Notes: generated from the sequence alone by a model not told the origin. Counted from the stretch's first letter, positions 8,364 to 17,917 are shown. The stretch: 64,000 bases of DNA from Arenibacter sp. ARW7G5Y1 (GCF_003201775.1 NZ_QJJZ01000003.1:310001-374000); one strand, 5' to 3'. Numbers and translations: made by a program.

Positions 8364-9008
8364 ATGAAACTTAAATTATCTATTTTATTATTGGTATTAT
8401 CTACTTCCATATCTATGGCCCAAAACTCTGCTAAGGCCAAAAGTTTGTTGGATGAAGTGTATAATAAAGTAAAAAGCTATGACAATATTTTTGTTGACTT
8501 TAAATATAGCCTTCATAATGAGGAGGCCAATATAAATACGGAGACCCGTGGGGATGTAACCATGCAAGGCGATAAGTATTTGTTCAATTATTTGGGATCC
8601 AAGCAAGTGTATGATGGTAATAAGGTATATACCGTTGTACCTGAAAATGAAGAGGTGACCATTGAAGAGAAATTGGATGATGAAAACACCATTACGCCCT
8701 CTAAAATGCTTACATTCTATAAGCAGGGGCACAATTATGATTGGGATATCCTGCAAAATATCCAGGGAAGAAAAATACAGTTTGTGAAGTTGACACCAAT
8801 CGATACCAATTCAGAGATCAAAACGATCCTTTTGGGTATAGATGTGGAGACCAAGCATATTTACAAGCTTATTGAAACGGGGAAGAATGGTACAAAAACG
8901 ACCATTACTGTTAATTCTTTTAAAATAGACCAGCCCTTGTCCAAAACCTTATTTACTTTTGACGAGAAAAAGTATAAGAATGATGGTTACTACATCATAA
9001 GAAATTAG
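8364..9008 (+). CDS. lolA: Outer membrane lipoprotein carrier protein LolA-like
   Basis: A 214-residue periplasmic protein with a signal peptide (hydrophobic core LSILLLVLSTSISMAQ, cleavage after AQ) and a LolA-type half-barrel sequence: AKSLLDEVYNKVKSYDNIFVDFKYSL, a VYDGNKVYTVVPEN segment, and a C-terminal SFKIDQPLSKTLFTFD. LolA ferries lipoproteins from the LolCDE complex to the outer membrane. I prefer the ATG at 8364 because it directly precedes the signal peptide; an in-frame ATG at 8319, inside the end of ftsK, would add 15 charged residues. The next gene starts 3 bp after its stop. Confidence 0.85.
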   Translation: MKLKLSILLLVLSTSISMAQNSAKAKSLLDEVYNKVKSYDNIFVDFKYSLHNEEANINTETRGDVTMQGDKYLFNYLGSKQVYDGNKVYTVVPENEEVTIEEKLDDENTITPSKMLTFYKQGHNYDWDILQNIQGRKIQFVKLTPIDTNSEIKTILLGIDVETKHIYKLIETGKNGTKTTITVNSFKIDQPLSKTLFTFDEKKYKNDGYYIIRN

Positions 9009-9011
9009 ACA

Positions 9012-10496
9012 TTGAGAATTCTAGACCGATATATCTTATCGAGGTTCCTCTTTAATTTTCTCAGTTCGTTCGTAATACTGATGTTTATCTTCGTATTTCA
9101 AACGATCTGGTTGTTTATTGATGATTTTGCAGGTAAGGGATTGGACATCTTCATTATTGGGAAGTTCCTTTTTTACCTTATGCCCAACTTAATGGAACGG
9201 GTGATTCCTTTGACCGTATTGCTTTCTTCCATACTTACCTTTGGTTCCTTTGCAGAGAATTATGAATTTGCGGCTATGAAGGCCTCTGGTATCTCCTTAC
9301 AGAGGGCCATGTTGCCCCTTATTATTTTTGTTACATTTTTGGGAGGGGTCACTTTTTATTTTGCCAATAATATTATTCCAATTTCGGAACAAAAGATATA
9401 CAATTTAAGAAGGAATATAGCCAAGGTGAAACCTGCGGCCATTATATCGGAGGGAGTTTTTAGCGATTTGGAAGGTACGGATATGAATATGAAGGTAGAC
9501 CGTAAGTACGGGCCAAATGACAGGTTCTTGGAGAATGTTATCATTCACGAAAAATCCAAAACGAAAGTCAATACTACAGTAATCAAAGCAAAATCGGGAG
9601 AACTTATCAGTAGTGAGGATTCAGACATTTTGCAGTTGGTATTAAAAGAGGGCAATTATTATTGGGATGTCACGGCCAAAAATAACAAGGAGAAGAAGAA
9701 AAATCCTTTTACCAAGGCCAATTTTAGGACCTATACCATAAACAAGGATCTTTCGGATCTTAATGATGTTGACCTGGATGAGGAGAGGGACGTAAGTACG
9801 GACAAGATGAAAAATATATCCCGCTTAACCAAGGATATTGACTCCCTTAAGGAAGACAATGTGAAATTGGTTACGGCGTTTTCAAAGAATATCGTAGGGA
9901 GAATGGGAGCTTTCGTATCCTTGAAAAAACCCGATTCCTTAGCCCAGATTACATTGGACAAAAGAAAGAAGGAAATGGATTCCTTAGGAATTAGAATGGA
10001 TACCGATAGTATACTGGGCCTCTTCCCTTCATGGAATCAGACGCAGATTTTAAGTTCTGCAAAAAGTGCTACTTCCAATATAATAACTAGTATTCAGGGA
10101 AAGAAAAATGAGCTTCAAATTAAATACAAGATATACCGACTTCATATTTTATCGCTCCACAAGAAATTTGCGTTGGCATTATCCTGTATTATATTATTCT
10201 TTGTAGGAGCTCCATTGGGTGCCATTATCAGAAAAGGAGGCTTAGGTTTGCCAATGGTCATCGCAATAATTCTATTCCTAACCTATTATTTTATAGGTGT
10301 ATTTGCCGGAAATTATGCCAAGGAGGGGAATATTAACCCTATTATAGGGGCATGGCTTTCTACATTTATAATGTTACCTTTAGGTGTTTTTCTAACCAGA
10401 AGGGCAACGGCCGACAAAGGGTTAATGTCCTTTGGGAGTATTTTGGATTATTTTAAGGGCGTATTTAAGAAGAAAGATAAAATTGCTGTAACATGA
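9012..10496 (+). CDS. LptF/LptG family permease (YjgP/YjgQ)
   Basis: A 494-residue inner-membrane component of the LPS export ABC transporter. It has three N-terminal spans (about 10-30, 53-75, 96-116), a large periplasmic jelly-roll region with a charged insertion (about 120-370), and three C-terminal spans (about 388-470) with the SCIILFFVGAPLGAIIRKGG motif. The start is an unusual TTG at 9012, 3 bp after the lolA stop: the resulting MRILDRYILSRFL is the canonical family N-terminus and no ATG is available. The stop overlaps the ribBA start as ATGA. The paralogous partner is not in the window. Confidence 0.9.
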   Translation: MRILDRYILSRFLFNFLSSFVILMFIFVFQTIWLFIDDFAGKGLDIFIIGKFLFYLMPNLMERVIPLTVLLSSILTFGSFAENYEFAAMKASGISLQRAMLPLIIFVTFLGGVTFYFANNIIPISEQKIYNLRRNIAKVKPAAIISEGVFSDLEGTDMNMKVDRKYGPNDRFLENVIIHEKSKTKVNTTVIKAKSGELISSEDSDILQLVLKEGNYYWDVTAKNNKEKKKNPFTKANFRTYTINKDLSDLNDVDLDEERDVSTDKMKNISRLTKDIDSLKEDNVKLVTAFSKNIVGRMGAFVSLKKPDSLAQITLDKRKKEMDSLGIRMDTDSILGLFPSWNQTQILSSAKSATSNIITSIQGKKNELQIKYKIYRLHILSLHKKFALALSCIILFFVGAPLGAIIRKGGLGLPMVIAIILFLTYYFIGVFAGNYAKEGNINPIIGAWLSTFIMLPLGVFLTRRATADKGLMSFGSILDYFKGVFKKKDKIAVT

Positions 10497-11635
10497 CAAC
10501 AAAAGTTGAAAAGACTATTACGCTAAATACCATTGAGGAGGCTATTGAGGATATTAGGCAAGGTAAGGTAATAATAGTAGTGGATGATGAAAATAGGGAA
10601 AATGAAGGGGATTTCTTGGCCGCTGCTGAGTTGGCCACTCCAGAATTGATCAATTTTATGGCTACCCATGGTAGAGGACTTATCTGTGCACCGCTCACCG
10701 AAGGTAGGTGCAAGGAATTAGGCCTGCACATGATGGTCTACAATAATACCGATCCCATGGAAACCGCCTTTACAGTTTCTGTGGATCTGAGGGGCCATGG
10801 TGTAACCACCGGTATTTCTGCTGCAGATCGTGCAAGTACCGTTAAAGCCCTAACAGATGAAAGTATCAAGGCACATGATTTGGCAAGACCTGGACATATA
10901 TTTCCCCTTGTTGCCAAAGAAGGGGGAGTATTGCGACGCACCGGACATACCGAAGCCGCTATTGATTTTGCCCGATTGGCAGGACTAAAACCTGCCGGGG
11001 TTATCGTTGAGATTATGAACGAGGATGGGTCTATGGCCAGATTGCCACAATTGGTACAAGTAGCCAAGACATTTGATTTAAAAATTGTCTCGATCGAAGC
11101 CCTGATTGCCTATCGCATGGAACATGATAGTTTGATCCGTAAAAAAGAGGATTTTAATATTGTTACAAGATTTGGTGAATTTAGGCTTAGGGCATATCAA
11201 CAGACAACCAATAATCAGGTGCATTTGGCGCTGACCAAGGGAACGTGGAATAAGGACGAAAAGGTCCTAACCCGAATCAATTCCACACTAATAAATAATG
11301 ACATATTAGGTACGCTAACGAACAATCCCGACAAGAAATTGGAGGACATGTTCACCGCCATAAATGAAGAAGGCAAGGGAGCCATAGTGTTTATAAATCA
11401 GGAAACCGAATCCTTGAACCTATTGGGCCGATTGGGCGAACTCAAAGAGTTGCAAAAGCAAGGAATATATAAGGCGCCCAAGGTGGATATGGATGCCAAG
11501 GATTTTGGTGTTGGAGCCCAAATTTTGCACGACTTGGATATAGCCAAAATTAGGTTGCTTAGCAACTCAAGCCAAACCAAAAGGGTGGGGCTCGTTGGAT
11601 ACGGACTGGAAATTGTGGACTACGTAACGTATTAA
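10493..11635 (+). CDS. ribB: 3,4-dihydroxy-2-butanone-4-phosphate synthase with degenerate GTP cyclohydrolase II domain
   Basis: A 380-residue RibBA-type fusion. The RibB half (1-215) is intact: DDENRENEGD at 31-40, RPGH at 132-135 and HTEAAIDF at 152-159 provide the metal and ribulose-5-phosphate residues. The GCHII half (about 221-380) keeps the fold and the C-terminal IRLLSNSSQTKR..GYGLEIV segment. It has lost the zinc ligands: the normal C-x10-C-x-C site is replaced by a cysteine-free stretch (about 258-290). So it probably makes only the four-carbon riboflavin precursor, and a separate RibA must exist elsewhere. The ATGA overlap couples it to the LptF/G-type gene. Confidence 0.9.
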   Translation: MTTKVEKTITLNTIEEAIEDIRQGKVIIVVDDENRENEGDFLAAAELATPELINFMATHGRGLICAPLTEGRCKELGLHMMVYNNTDPMETAFTVSVDLRGHGVTTGISAADRASTVKALTDESIKAHDLARPGHIFPLVAKEGGVLRRTGHTEAAIDFARLAGLKPAGVIVEIMNEDGSMARLPQLVQVAKTFDLKIVSIEALIAYRMEHDSLIRKKEDFNIVTRFGEFRLRAYQQTTNNQVHLALTKGTWNKDEKVLTRINSTLINNDILGTLTNNPDKKLEDMFTAINEEGKGAIVFINQETESLNLLGRLGELKELQKQGIYKAPKVDMDAKDFGVGAQILHDLDIAKIRLLSNSSQTKRVGLVGYGLEIVDYVTY

Positions 11636-11660
11636 TAAGGATACTGGATCCTTTAAATTA

Positions 11661-11694
11661 AAAATGCCGAAGAACATGAATTCTTCGGCATTTT
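11661..11694. terminator. Bidirectional terminator between ribB and the DUF1080 gene
   Basis: A perfect 14-bp stem (AAAATGCCGAAGAA with TTCTTCGGCATTTT) around a 6-nt loop, with T-rich flanks on both strands, lies between convergent genes. Confidence 0.9.
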
Positions 11695-11718
11695 ATTTTA
11701 ATCTAAAGTTTGGTCGAC

Positions 11719-12507
11719 TTACAAAGGTCTTACCCAGATGTTTCTGAATTGTGTTTTGTTTCCGTGGTCTTGCAGTGATAGTACGTCATCGCCATGGGCA
11801 GATGGGTAGTTGTGCAATCCAACATAATAAGTGTTACCATTAATCTCCACATTATTTTGTATCAGAACCCCATTGTGTAGCACGGTGATCTTTGCCTTGG
11901 CATCCAAGCGACCATCTTTTTTAAACCTTGGGGCCGTATACACAATGTCATAGGTGTTCCACTCCAATGGACTGCGCATGGCGTTTACCAAGGGCGCATG
12001 GTCTTTATAAATACTGCCCGCCTGACCGTTTCTATAGGTACGGTTATTGTACGAGTCCAATATTTGTAGTTCATACCTGTTTTGCAAAAATAGGCCGCTA
12101 TTGCCCCTACCCTGACTTGAGCCTTCCACTATATCAGGAGCGCTAAACTCTATATGAATCTGACAGTCGCCAAACTTCATTTTTGTACTGATCCCACCTG
12201 TACCTGGTACGACTTCAAAATGGTTATTGTCCACTATTTTCCATGGAGCAGCTCGTGTATTGTCTTTTTGACTTACCCATTGGTCCAAATTGCTACCATC
12301 AAATAATATTATAGCATCGGAAGGGGCATCTCCCAAAGTTTTAGCAGGGGTCACTACAACTACCTCGGGTTCCCATATCTCTGTCATTTCCGGCTTCATG
12401 GGCATTGGCGATACCTCGGGTGGTGTACTGATATGCTTATTCTGTGCCTCAATTTGCATTGCAAAGGCAATGGAAAAAACACAGGTAAAAAAAGTTTTGG
12501 AATTCAT
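11719..12507 (-). CDS. DUF1080 (3-keto-disaccharide hydrolase-like) exported protein
   Basis: A 262-residue protein with a signal peptide (SKTFFTCVFSIAFAMQIEAQ) and a proline-rich linker. One DUF1080 jelly-roll domain runs from about residue 65, with AIILFDGSNLDQW at its start, GRGNSGLFLQNRYELQILDSY in the middle and GLHNYPSAHGDD and FRNIWVRPL at the end. Relatives act on 3-keto-glucosides or bind carbohydrates in concanavalin-like folds. It is periplasmic or surface-exposed. Transcribed in the same direction as the GH92 gene 207 bp upstream, it fits a small glycan-use locus, although no SusCD pair is adjacent. Confidence 0.8.
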   Translation of the reverse strand: MNSKTFFTCVFSIAFAMQIEAQNKHISTPPEVSPMPMKPEMTEIWEPEVVVVTPAKTLGDAPSDAIILFDGSNLDQWVSQKDNTRAAPWKIVDNNHFEVVPGTGGISTKMKFGDCQIHIEFSAPDIVEGSSQGRGNSGLFLQNRYELQILDSYNNRTYRNGQAGSIYKDHAPLVNAMRSPLEWNTYDIVYTAPRFKKDGRLDAKAKITVLHNGVLIQNNVEINGNTYYVGLHNYPSAHGDDVLSLQDHGNKTQFRNIWVRPL

Positions 12508-12714
12508 ATGGGTAAAAGATTTAAAGTTGAATTAATTTTTGATTTTTAAATATAGTTATATTACTTGGACCTACACAAATCGAAAGTAATATTCCGTTGA
12601 TCGCCATACTTTGGTTGAACGCTAACCGAAATTGATAAATAGCTTGGTTTCACCTAAAATTTCCAAATTAAGCCAGTACATGAACCATTATTTAAAAATC
12701 TATGGTTAACAGTT

Positions 12715-15009
12715 TTACTCTCCCATCCCAAGTTCCAGTTCCCCACCTTTTGTCAATTGTGAGTGTCCAAGAGTGTAAGCATTAAATGGCTTACTGTTCA
12801 AGTGGGCACTTTTTACAGACCATTGGTCCATGCCATTGTTATTTGTCCTTATAGTGAACTTTTTTCCTGTATAATATTGGGGATGAAGACTTATTTCTAT
12901 TTTGTCAAAAATAGGACTGCCCAATTCATAAATGGGATCATTTTCGGTACCGCCGTTCATTTGAAAAAGCCCTATTTTCATTAATACGGCCAAACTTCCC
13001 ATGAGTCCTTGATCTTCATCGCCATTATAGCCCGTTGCAGGGGAAAGTCCACCAAATACCTTGTCCACTACCTTTCTGGACCAATATTGTGTAAGATCGG
13101 GCCTGTCCAACTTACTGAATACAAACGCTGTTTGTATGGATGGTTGGTTCCCGTAATTGATGGGAACGCGCCTATATTCTGGGTGGAGTTCCTGTGCGTG
13201 GGAATTACCTGCCGCAAATCCTAATTTTTCTGCGGCCTCAAATTGTTCGTTCAACTTATCTACTGCCTTTTCCTTGCTCCCCATCAGTTCTGCCAGGCCA
13301 CTAATGTCATGGGGTACAAACCATGTGGATTGTGCCCCATTGGATTCAATGAATCCGTGTTGATGTTCGTAAGGATCATAATTCTCCAACCAAACTCCTT
13401 CCACATCCTTTGGTCTCATCCAACCGGAGCTTTTGTCGAACACATTTTTATAATTTTTGGAACGAAGCATAAACATTTCATAGTCATCCTGATGCCCCAG
13501 TTTTTTTGCCAATTGTGCCAAGGTCCAATCTTGGTAAGCATATTCCATTGTTAGGCTGGCCCCATCCTGATGACCACCAAATTTCCCTTCGGGAATTGGA
13601 TAGGGTACATAGCCGTTGTTAAGGTAATATTTGAATCCCCCCCCAAGGGCGGTTTTATGTTCATAACCCGCTTTTTCCATGATGCCACCTGGCATATGGT
13701 TTTGCTTTAAAGCCTGATATATAGCTTCATGATCTTCCTTAATAATACCCTTCTGAATAGCGCTGACTATAAAAGGTGTGGACGAGGCACCTGTCATCAC
13801 ATAGGTGTAATTGCCTCCCGATGGACCCCGTGGCACCAAGCCGCCATCCTGATGGTATTGCAATAGGGAATGGACAAAATCTTCCATGATATCCGGATAT
13901 ACCAATCCCCATAATGTATTTATGGTCCATTGGGCACCCCAAAAGGAATCTGAATTGTAATGGTTGAATTTTGGTTTTCCTGACGCATCCAGGGGTATTT
14001 GTCCAATTCTGAAGTTATCTCCGGTATTATCAGGGTAGGCACCATTAATGTCGCTTATTACCCTTCTGCCTTGCAAGGCATGCCATAGGTCTGTGTAAAA
14101 CCTTCGTTGTTGTATTTCTGAACCTCCCTCAATTTTAATTCTGCCAAGAAAGTCGTTCCATTCCTCTTTGGATTCGCCCACTACCTTTTGAAAATCCCAA
14201 TGGTTCAATTCAGAATCCATATTGATACTGGCATTTTCGGCCGATGTATATGAAATAGCAGCTTTCATTAAGACATCAGGGGTGTCTTTATCCGTGAATA
14301 CTACATAATTACCGGTTTCCGGGTCTTGGGTAATAGACTCGATTACCGAGTTGAATTCAACTCTAAAAAAGAGTTTAAACGGTTTTGGTCGTCTGTGCGT
14401 AGGTGCCATCTCCAACTCGCCCAGAAGGGTATTGTCCCCTATCTTTTTTAGGCTGCCATTTACATTCCCACTAGGTCCCAAGAGGGTGTTAAGGTTAAAT
14501 AATATGGCTGGACTTCCATTTTTTGGAAAAGAGTATTTGTGAAACCCAACCCTTTTGGTGCTGGTTAGCTCCGCCGTTATTCCTTGGCGCTCCAATTCCA
14601 CATAATGATAACCGGGCGAGACCTTCTCCGCATCGTGATTAAATTTGGAATAAAAATCTTTGTAAATCGAAGCCCTGTTTTCAGCGGTTATACTTACGGG
14701 CATTATGGAAAGCCCTGAAATCTGCCAGCCGTGTACATGGCTAAATCCCTTAATAGTATCTGTTTTGTACCTATATCCACTACCCCAGGCACCATTGATT
14801 TCCGTGTCCGGACTTAAATTCACCATACCAAATGGCCTTGAGGCCGAGGAAAAAAAGAACCATCTGGAGTTTTCGGAATCCAAATGAGGATACACGAGGT
14901 CAACAAAATCAGTGTTTTTGGGATTCTGAGTTTGTATTTCTTCACATGAAATAAACGACAAAACAGTGAGTAAAAGAAGAAGAATAAAGGGCGTTCGATC
15001 TATTTTCAT
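12715..15009 (-). CDS. GH92 family alpha-mannosidase, lipoprotein
   Basis: A 764-residue glycosidase. It starts with a lipoprotein signal (MKIDRTPFILLLLL...LSFISC), so it is anchored in the outer membrane or periplasm. The GH92 domains follow: an N-terminal beta-sandwich with SASRPFGMVNLSPDT and GFSHVHGWQISGLSIMPV, then the (alpha/alpha)6 region with DSFWGAQWTINTLWGLVYPD, and the conserved GYNGDEDQGLMGS and NGGTENDPIYELGSP near the end. GH92 enzymes are calcium-dependent exo-mannosidases on N-glycans or mannans. I start at the ATG at 15009 because the signal begins there; the open frame extends 48 bp further upstream to the DegT stop. Confidence 0.9.
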   Translation of the reverse strand: MKIDRTPFILLLLLTVLSFISCEEIQTQNPKNTDFVDLVYPHLDSENSRWFFFSSASRPFGMVNLSPDTEINGAWGSGYRYKTDTIKGFSHVHGWQISGLSIMPVSITAENRASIYKDFYSKFNHDAEKVSPGYHYVELERQGITAELTSTKRVGFHKYSFPKNGSPAILFNLNTLLGPSGNVNGSLKKIGDNTLLGELEMAPTHRRPKPFKLFFRVEFNSVIESITQDPETGNYVVFTDKDTPDVLMKAAISYTSAENASINMDSELNHWDFQKVVGESKEEWNDFLGRIKIEGGSEIQQRRFYTDLWHALQGRRVISDINGAYPDNTGDNFRIGQIPLDASGKPKFNHYNSDSFWGAQWTINTLWGLVYPDIMEDFVHSLLQYHQDGGLVPRGPSGGNYTYVMTGASSTPFIVSAIQKGIIKEDHEAIYQALKQNHMPGGIMEKAGYEHKTALGGGFKYYLNNGYVPYPIPEGKFGGHQDGASLTMEYAYQDWTLAQLAKKLGHQDDYEMFMLRSKNYKNVFDKSSGWMRPKDVEGVWLENYDPYEHQHGFIESNGAQSTWFVPHDISGLAELMGSKEKAVDKLNEQFEAAEKLGFAAGNSHAQELHPEYRRVPINYGNQPSIQTAFVFSKLDRPDLTQYWSRKVVDKVFGGLSPATGYNGDEDQGLMGSLAVLMKIGLFQMNGGTENDPIYELGSPIFDKIEISLHPQYYTGKKFTIRTNNNGMDQWSVKSAHLNSKPFNAYTLGHSQLTKGGELELGMGE

Positions 15010-15053
15010 TAAGTTGATTTTAGGTTCATTTCTGGATTGTATCCAATAATAAT

Positions 15054-16262
15054 TCAATAATCGGAAATATCAACAATATTTTGTAGAACATTTACCATTT
15101 TTTCAGCTCTTGAAGTAACTTCCTCCTCTGTCCATCCCAATTTGATTAAACAGGAGATATTTCTACTAACCCATACATCCGACTTGGAAAAATCCATAGA
15201 ATTATAATTGGGAAGCCCGTCTTTAATTTCTTTGGAATGGCTATTGAGGCTATTCAGGTTCTTTAAATGCTCCCATTTTCTGTAGTAATGCCAATTGTTA
15301 TCGTACCAATAAAAGCAGGTATCCACTCCATTCTCCGAAAAAGCCTTAATTGTTTCCCTGGCCATTTCTTCGGATGGCATGTAAAAGCTGAGAAAGGAAT
15401 AATTCTCAATACCGCCATTGGGTACCCGTCTAAAACTGATCCCAGGGATTTTTTCCAAGGCCGATCGCAGAATGGAATAATTTTTTTTCTGGATGGCTAT
15501 AAAATCGTCCAAACGTTCTATTTGTGCCAATCCTACGGCAGCATGAAGCTCTGAAATTCTATAATTATAGCCTAGAATGGGGTGGTCTTCCGCTCCCCTA
15601 TCCTTCCCTATATGATCATGGCCGTGATCGGAATATTGGTCGGCACTTTTATAATATTCTGTGTTATTGGTGATGACTGCCCCGCCTTCTCCACAGGTAA
15701 TGGTCTTAACATAGTCGAATGAAAAACATCCCAAATCCCCATAACTACCCAAGGGTTTCCCTTCATAACTACCGCCAATGGCCTGACAGGCATCTTCCAA
15801 TAGCAATAGGTTATGTTTGTCGCATATACTTTTTAAAGCAGCCAAATCCGCCATGGATCCGCACATATGTACGGGCATCACTACTTTGGTTTTATGGGTT
15901 ATAGCTTCCTCAACAGCAATGGGATCTAAGGTAAGGGTGTCGTCCACATCTACTAAAATGGGGATGGCACCCACCGAAAGGATGGCTTCAAAGCTTGCCA
16001 CAAAGGTAAATGTAGGTAATATAACTTCATCCCCTGCACCTACTTTGGCACAGGCCAAGGCCACCGTTAAGGCAGCGGTACCGCTACTTACCAATTGTGC
16101 GTGGTTCACCTGCATGCGATTTTCCAGGGCCTTTTCCAATGCCTTGGCTTTCCAATGGCCTTTCCGCATACCATCAAATCCATATCGCATCAATACTCCT
16201 GAATCCAAAACATCATTGACTTGTTTTCGTTCCTTGTCTCCAAAAAGTTCAAATCCTGGCAT
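15054..16262 (-). CDS. DegT/DnrJ/EryC1/StrS family aminotransferase
   Basis: A 402-residue PLP enzyme. The Schiff-base lysine is K186 in CFSFDYVKTITCGEGG; the PLP-contacting D157 sits in LLLEDACQAIGGSYEGK and the SSGTAALTVAL segment at 59-69 binds phosphate. The family aminates keto-sugars on nucleotide carriers, or acts as dehydratase in related members. The C-terminal half has an aromatic stretch (CFYWYDNNWHYYRKWEHL, about 326-343) that is unusual and may shape the acceptor site. It lies 44 bp upstream of the GH92 start on the same strand, so both may be co-transcribed. No other nucleotide-sugar genes are near. Confidence 0.85.
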   Translation of the reverse strand: MPGFELFGDKERKQVNDVLDSGVLMRYGFDGMRKGHWKAKALEKALENRMQVNHAQLVSSGTAALTVALACAKVGAGDEVILPTFTFVASFEAILSVGAIPILVDVDDTLTLDPIAVEEAITHKTKVVMPVHMCGSMADLAALKSICDKHNLLLLEDACQAIGGSYEGKPLGSYGDLGCFSFDYVKTITCGEGGAVITNNTEYYKSADQYSDHGHDHIGKDRGAEDHPILGYNYRISELHAAVGLAQIERLDDFIAIQKKNYSILRSALEKIPGISFRRVPNGGIENYSFLSFYMPSEEMARETIKAFSENGVDTCFYWYDNNWHYYRKWEHLKNLNSLNSHSKEIKDGLPNYNSMDFSKSDVWVSRNISCLIKLGWTEEEVTSRAEKMVNVLQNIVDISDY

Positions 16263-16312
16263 ATCTTTATTCTTAAATTATTAGGTTATAAAATTATTTT
16301 TTTGTGATGGGA

Positions 16313-16945
16313 TCAGGGTATATGGATGATGCTTTCATCCAAGTCTCTACGCACCTTTTTTAGGGTAGCGAACATATCATCGGCGGCTCTATAGCCAACG
16401 GGAAGCACCAGGACCGAAGTTAGTTTTAATTTGTCCAGGCCCAATAGTTCGTCGTAGGACTTAGGTAAAAAACCTTCCATGGGGCAGGCATCAATTTCTT
16501 CGAGAGCACAAACTGTGAGCAGGGTTCCCAATGCCAAATAAGCCTGATTTGTGGCCCATCCCCTGACCTCTTCAATTTCTTTCTTGGAAAAACTTTCGAT
16601 GAGGGCGCCTTTGAAGGGATCAAGTATTTCATCGGAAGTATTTCTAATTTGCTGTACTCTGGCAAAGTAGTCATGAATAAATTTCTTGTCAATTTGTTTT
16701 TCAATACAAATGACAAAAACGTGAGATGCCTGTTCCACCTGTTTTTGGCCAAAGGAAAACTTCACCAATTCTTTTTGCAGTTCCTTATTTTGTACTACTA
16801 ATAATTTAATGGGTTGTAAGCCATAGGAAGTGGCTGTTAAGTTAAAGGCTTGCTTTAATCTTTCCAGCTTTTCCTCTGACAAAAACTTGTCAGGATTAAA
16901 CTTCTTTACTGCATAACGCCATTCCAATTTCTTAATAATATCCAA
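16313..16945 (-). CDS. NAD(P)H-dependent nitroreductase family oxidoreductase
   Basis: A 210-residue FMN-binding nitroreductase-fold protein. N-terminal RYAVKKFNPDKFLSEEKLERL carries the conserved phosphate-binding Arg/Lys, SYGLQPIKLLVVQN is the second FMN motif, and the C-terminal part has the usual EEIDACPMEGF and LPVGYRAADD segments of NfsB/DrgA-like enzymes. They reduce quinones, nitroaromatics or flavins with NAD(P)H. It sits 13 bp downstream of the decayed TauE/SafE gene and 50 bp upstream of the DegT gene, all on the minus strand. Confidence 0.85.
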   Translation of the reverse strand: MDIIKKLEWRYAVKKFNPDKFLSEEKLERLKQAFNLTATSYGLQPIKLLVVQNKELQKELVKFSFGQKQVEQASHVFVICIEKQIDKKFIHDYFARVQQIRNTSDEILDPFKGALIESFSKKEIEEVRGWATNQAYLALGTLLTVCALEEIDACPMEGFLPKSYDELLGLDKLKLTSVLVLPVGYRAADDMFATLKKVRRDLDESIIHIP

Positions 16946-16958
16946 AGCTAATTCTCTT

Positions 16959-17716
16959 TTAATTAAAAATCCATAGTTTCATGGGCATACACATGACCAC
17001 TATAATCAATAGAATTTTTACAATTCCGTTTCCCTTGTCAACAGACCATCTGCTGGTGAGTCGCTACCCAAGGGTTTGCCCCCTGGCCAAAGTTAGGCCT
17101 ACTTCCCAATCCAATTTACCATTTAAGCCGAAAAGTATTAAGGCTGCACTGGCTTACACTACCATTATTACCGCTTTAATGACATTCGATTTATTAAGGA
17201 TAGGTGATTGATCGTTGACAAAGCCAATAAAATATAAATCCCTGTTTCGGCTTGTATGAAACCACCGTAAATATCAATAAAGAAAAATGACACTGTGGCC
17301 CATAATTGTAGTTTACCACTAATTAATTCCTCAAAATCCTTAATTCGAATTCTAGGTTGTAAAAGCATAATTTCAACAATTAGGACCATAACAATGGCCA
17401 AGACCTTATTAAAGGTATTTTCATTGATATCTATAGCCAGTTTGGAACCTATTAGGGTACCAAGGGTAGCAATTATGGAAAGGTACAAAATAAATGGACC
17501 GGCTATTGACTTGCCTTTGCTCCTGTACCCTGAAACATTGGCAATACCCTGTTTAAGTAGGGCTATCCTGTTGGGGCCGGTGGCAACAGTGGCTGGCAGC
17601 CCTCTAAAAATCAGGATGGGCACTGTAAGGAGGGATCCACCTATTGCCAAAGTATTGAGCGCACCAACTAGCGGACCTACCAAAGCCAAAAGTGCATAAA
17701 GGTGCCATTCTTCCAT
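16959..17716 (-). pseudogene. TauE/SafE family membrane permease, disrupted by a frameshift and two stops
   Basis: The first ~175 residues read normally as a TauE/SafE permease (start 17716: GPLVGALNTLAIGGSLLTVPIL, then GLPATVATGPNRIALL), with about five membrane spans. Near 17185-17200 the frame shifts and the intact reading stops at 17168-17170. In the next frame the family's C-terminus continues (NVIKAVIMVV, ALILFGLNGKLDWEVGLTLA, LTSRWSVDKGNGIVKILLIIVV) but is broken by a TAA at 17154-17156 and a TAG at 17064-17066, and ends at 16959. Three lesions argue for real decay rather than one sequencing error. Intact members export sulfite, sulfoacetate or related anions. Confidence 0.85.
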
Positions 17717-17825
17717 TAGGCAAAAATAAGGTCTTGGAAAGATATTAGCCTAATTTTAATATTGAAATAAAAAATGAATTTTCTTTTAAAAAGAGGAAAA
17801 AGGTTTCTATATTTGCACCCGCTAA

Positions 17826-17910
17826 GGAGAAATGGCAGAGTGGTCGAATGCGGCAGTCTTGAAAACTGTTGAGGGTCACACCTCCGGGGGTTCGAATCCC
17901 TCTTTCTCCG
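17826..17910 (+). tRNA. tRNA-Ser (anticodon TGA)
   Basis: The acceptor stem GGAGAAA pairs with TTTCTCC. The D arm has TGGCAGAGTGGTCGAATGC. The anticodon loop CTTGAAA gives TGA at 17860-17862, and a long variable arm (GAGGGTCACACCTC) identifies a class II tRNA. The T arm is GGGTTCGAATCCC. The discriminator G is at 17910 and the following CA begins a partly encoded end. Serine UCN reader. Confidence 0.95.
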
Positions 17911-17917
17911 CAAAAGG

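Noticed and set aside
16981..17211. Plus-strand frame of 76 codons
   Set aside because: It is antisense to the C-terminal part of the decayed TauE gene and has no family features.
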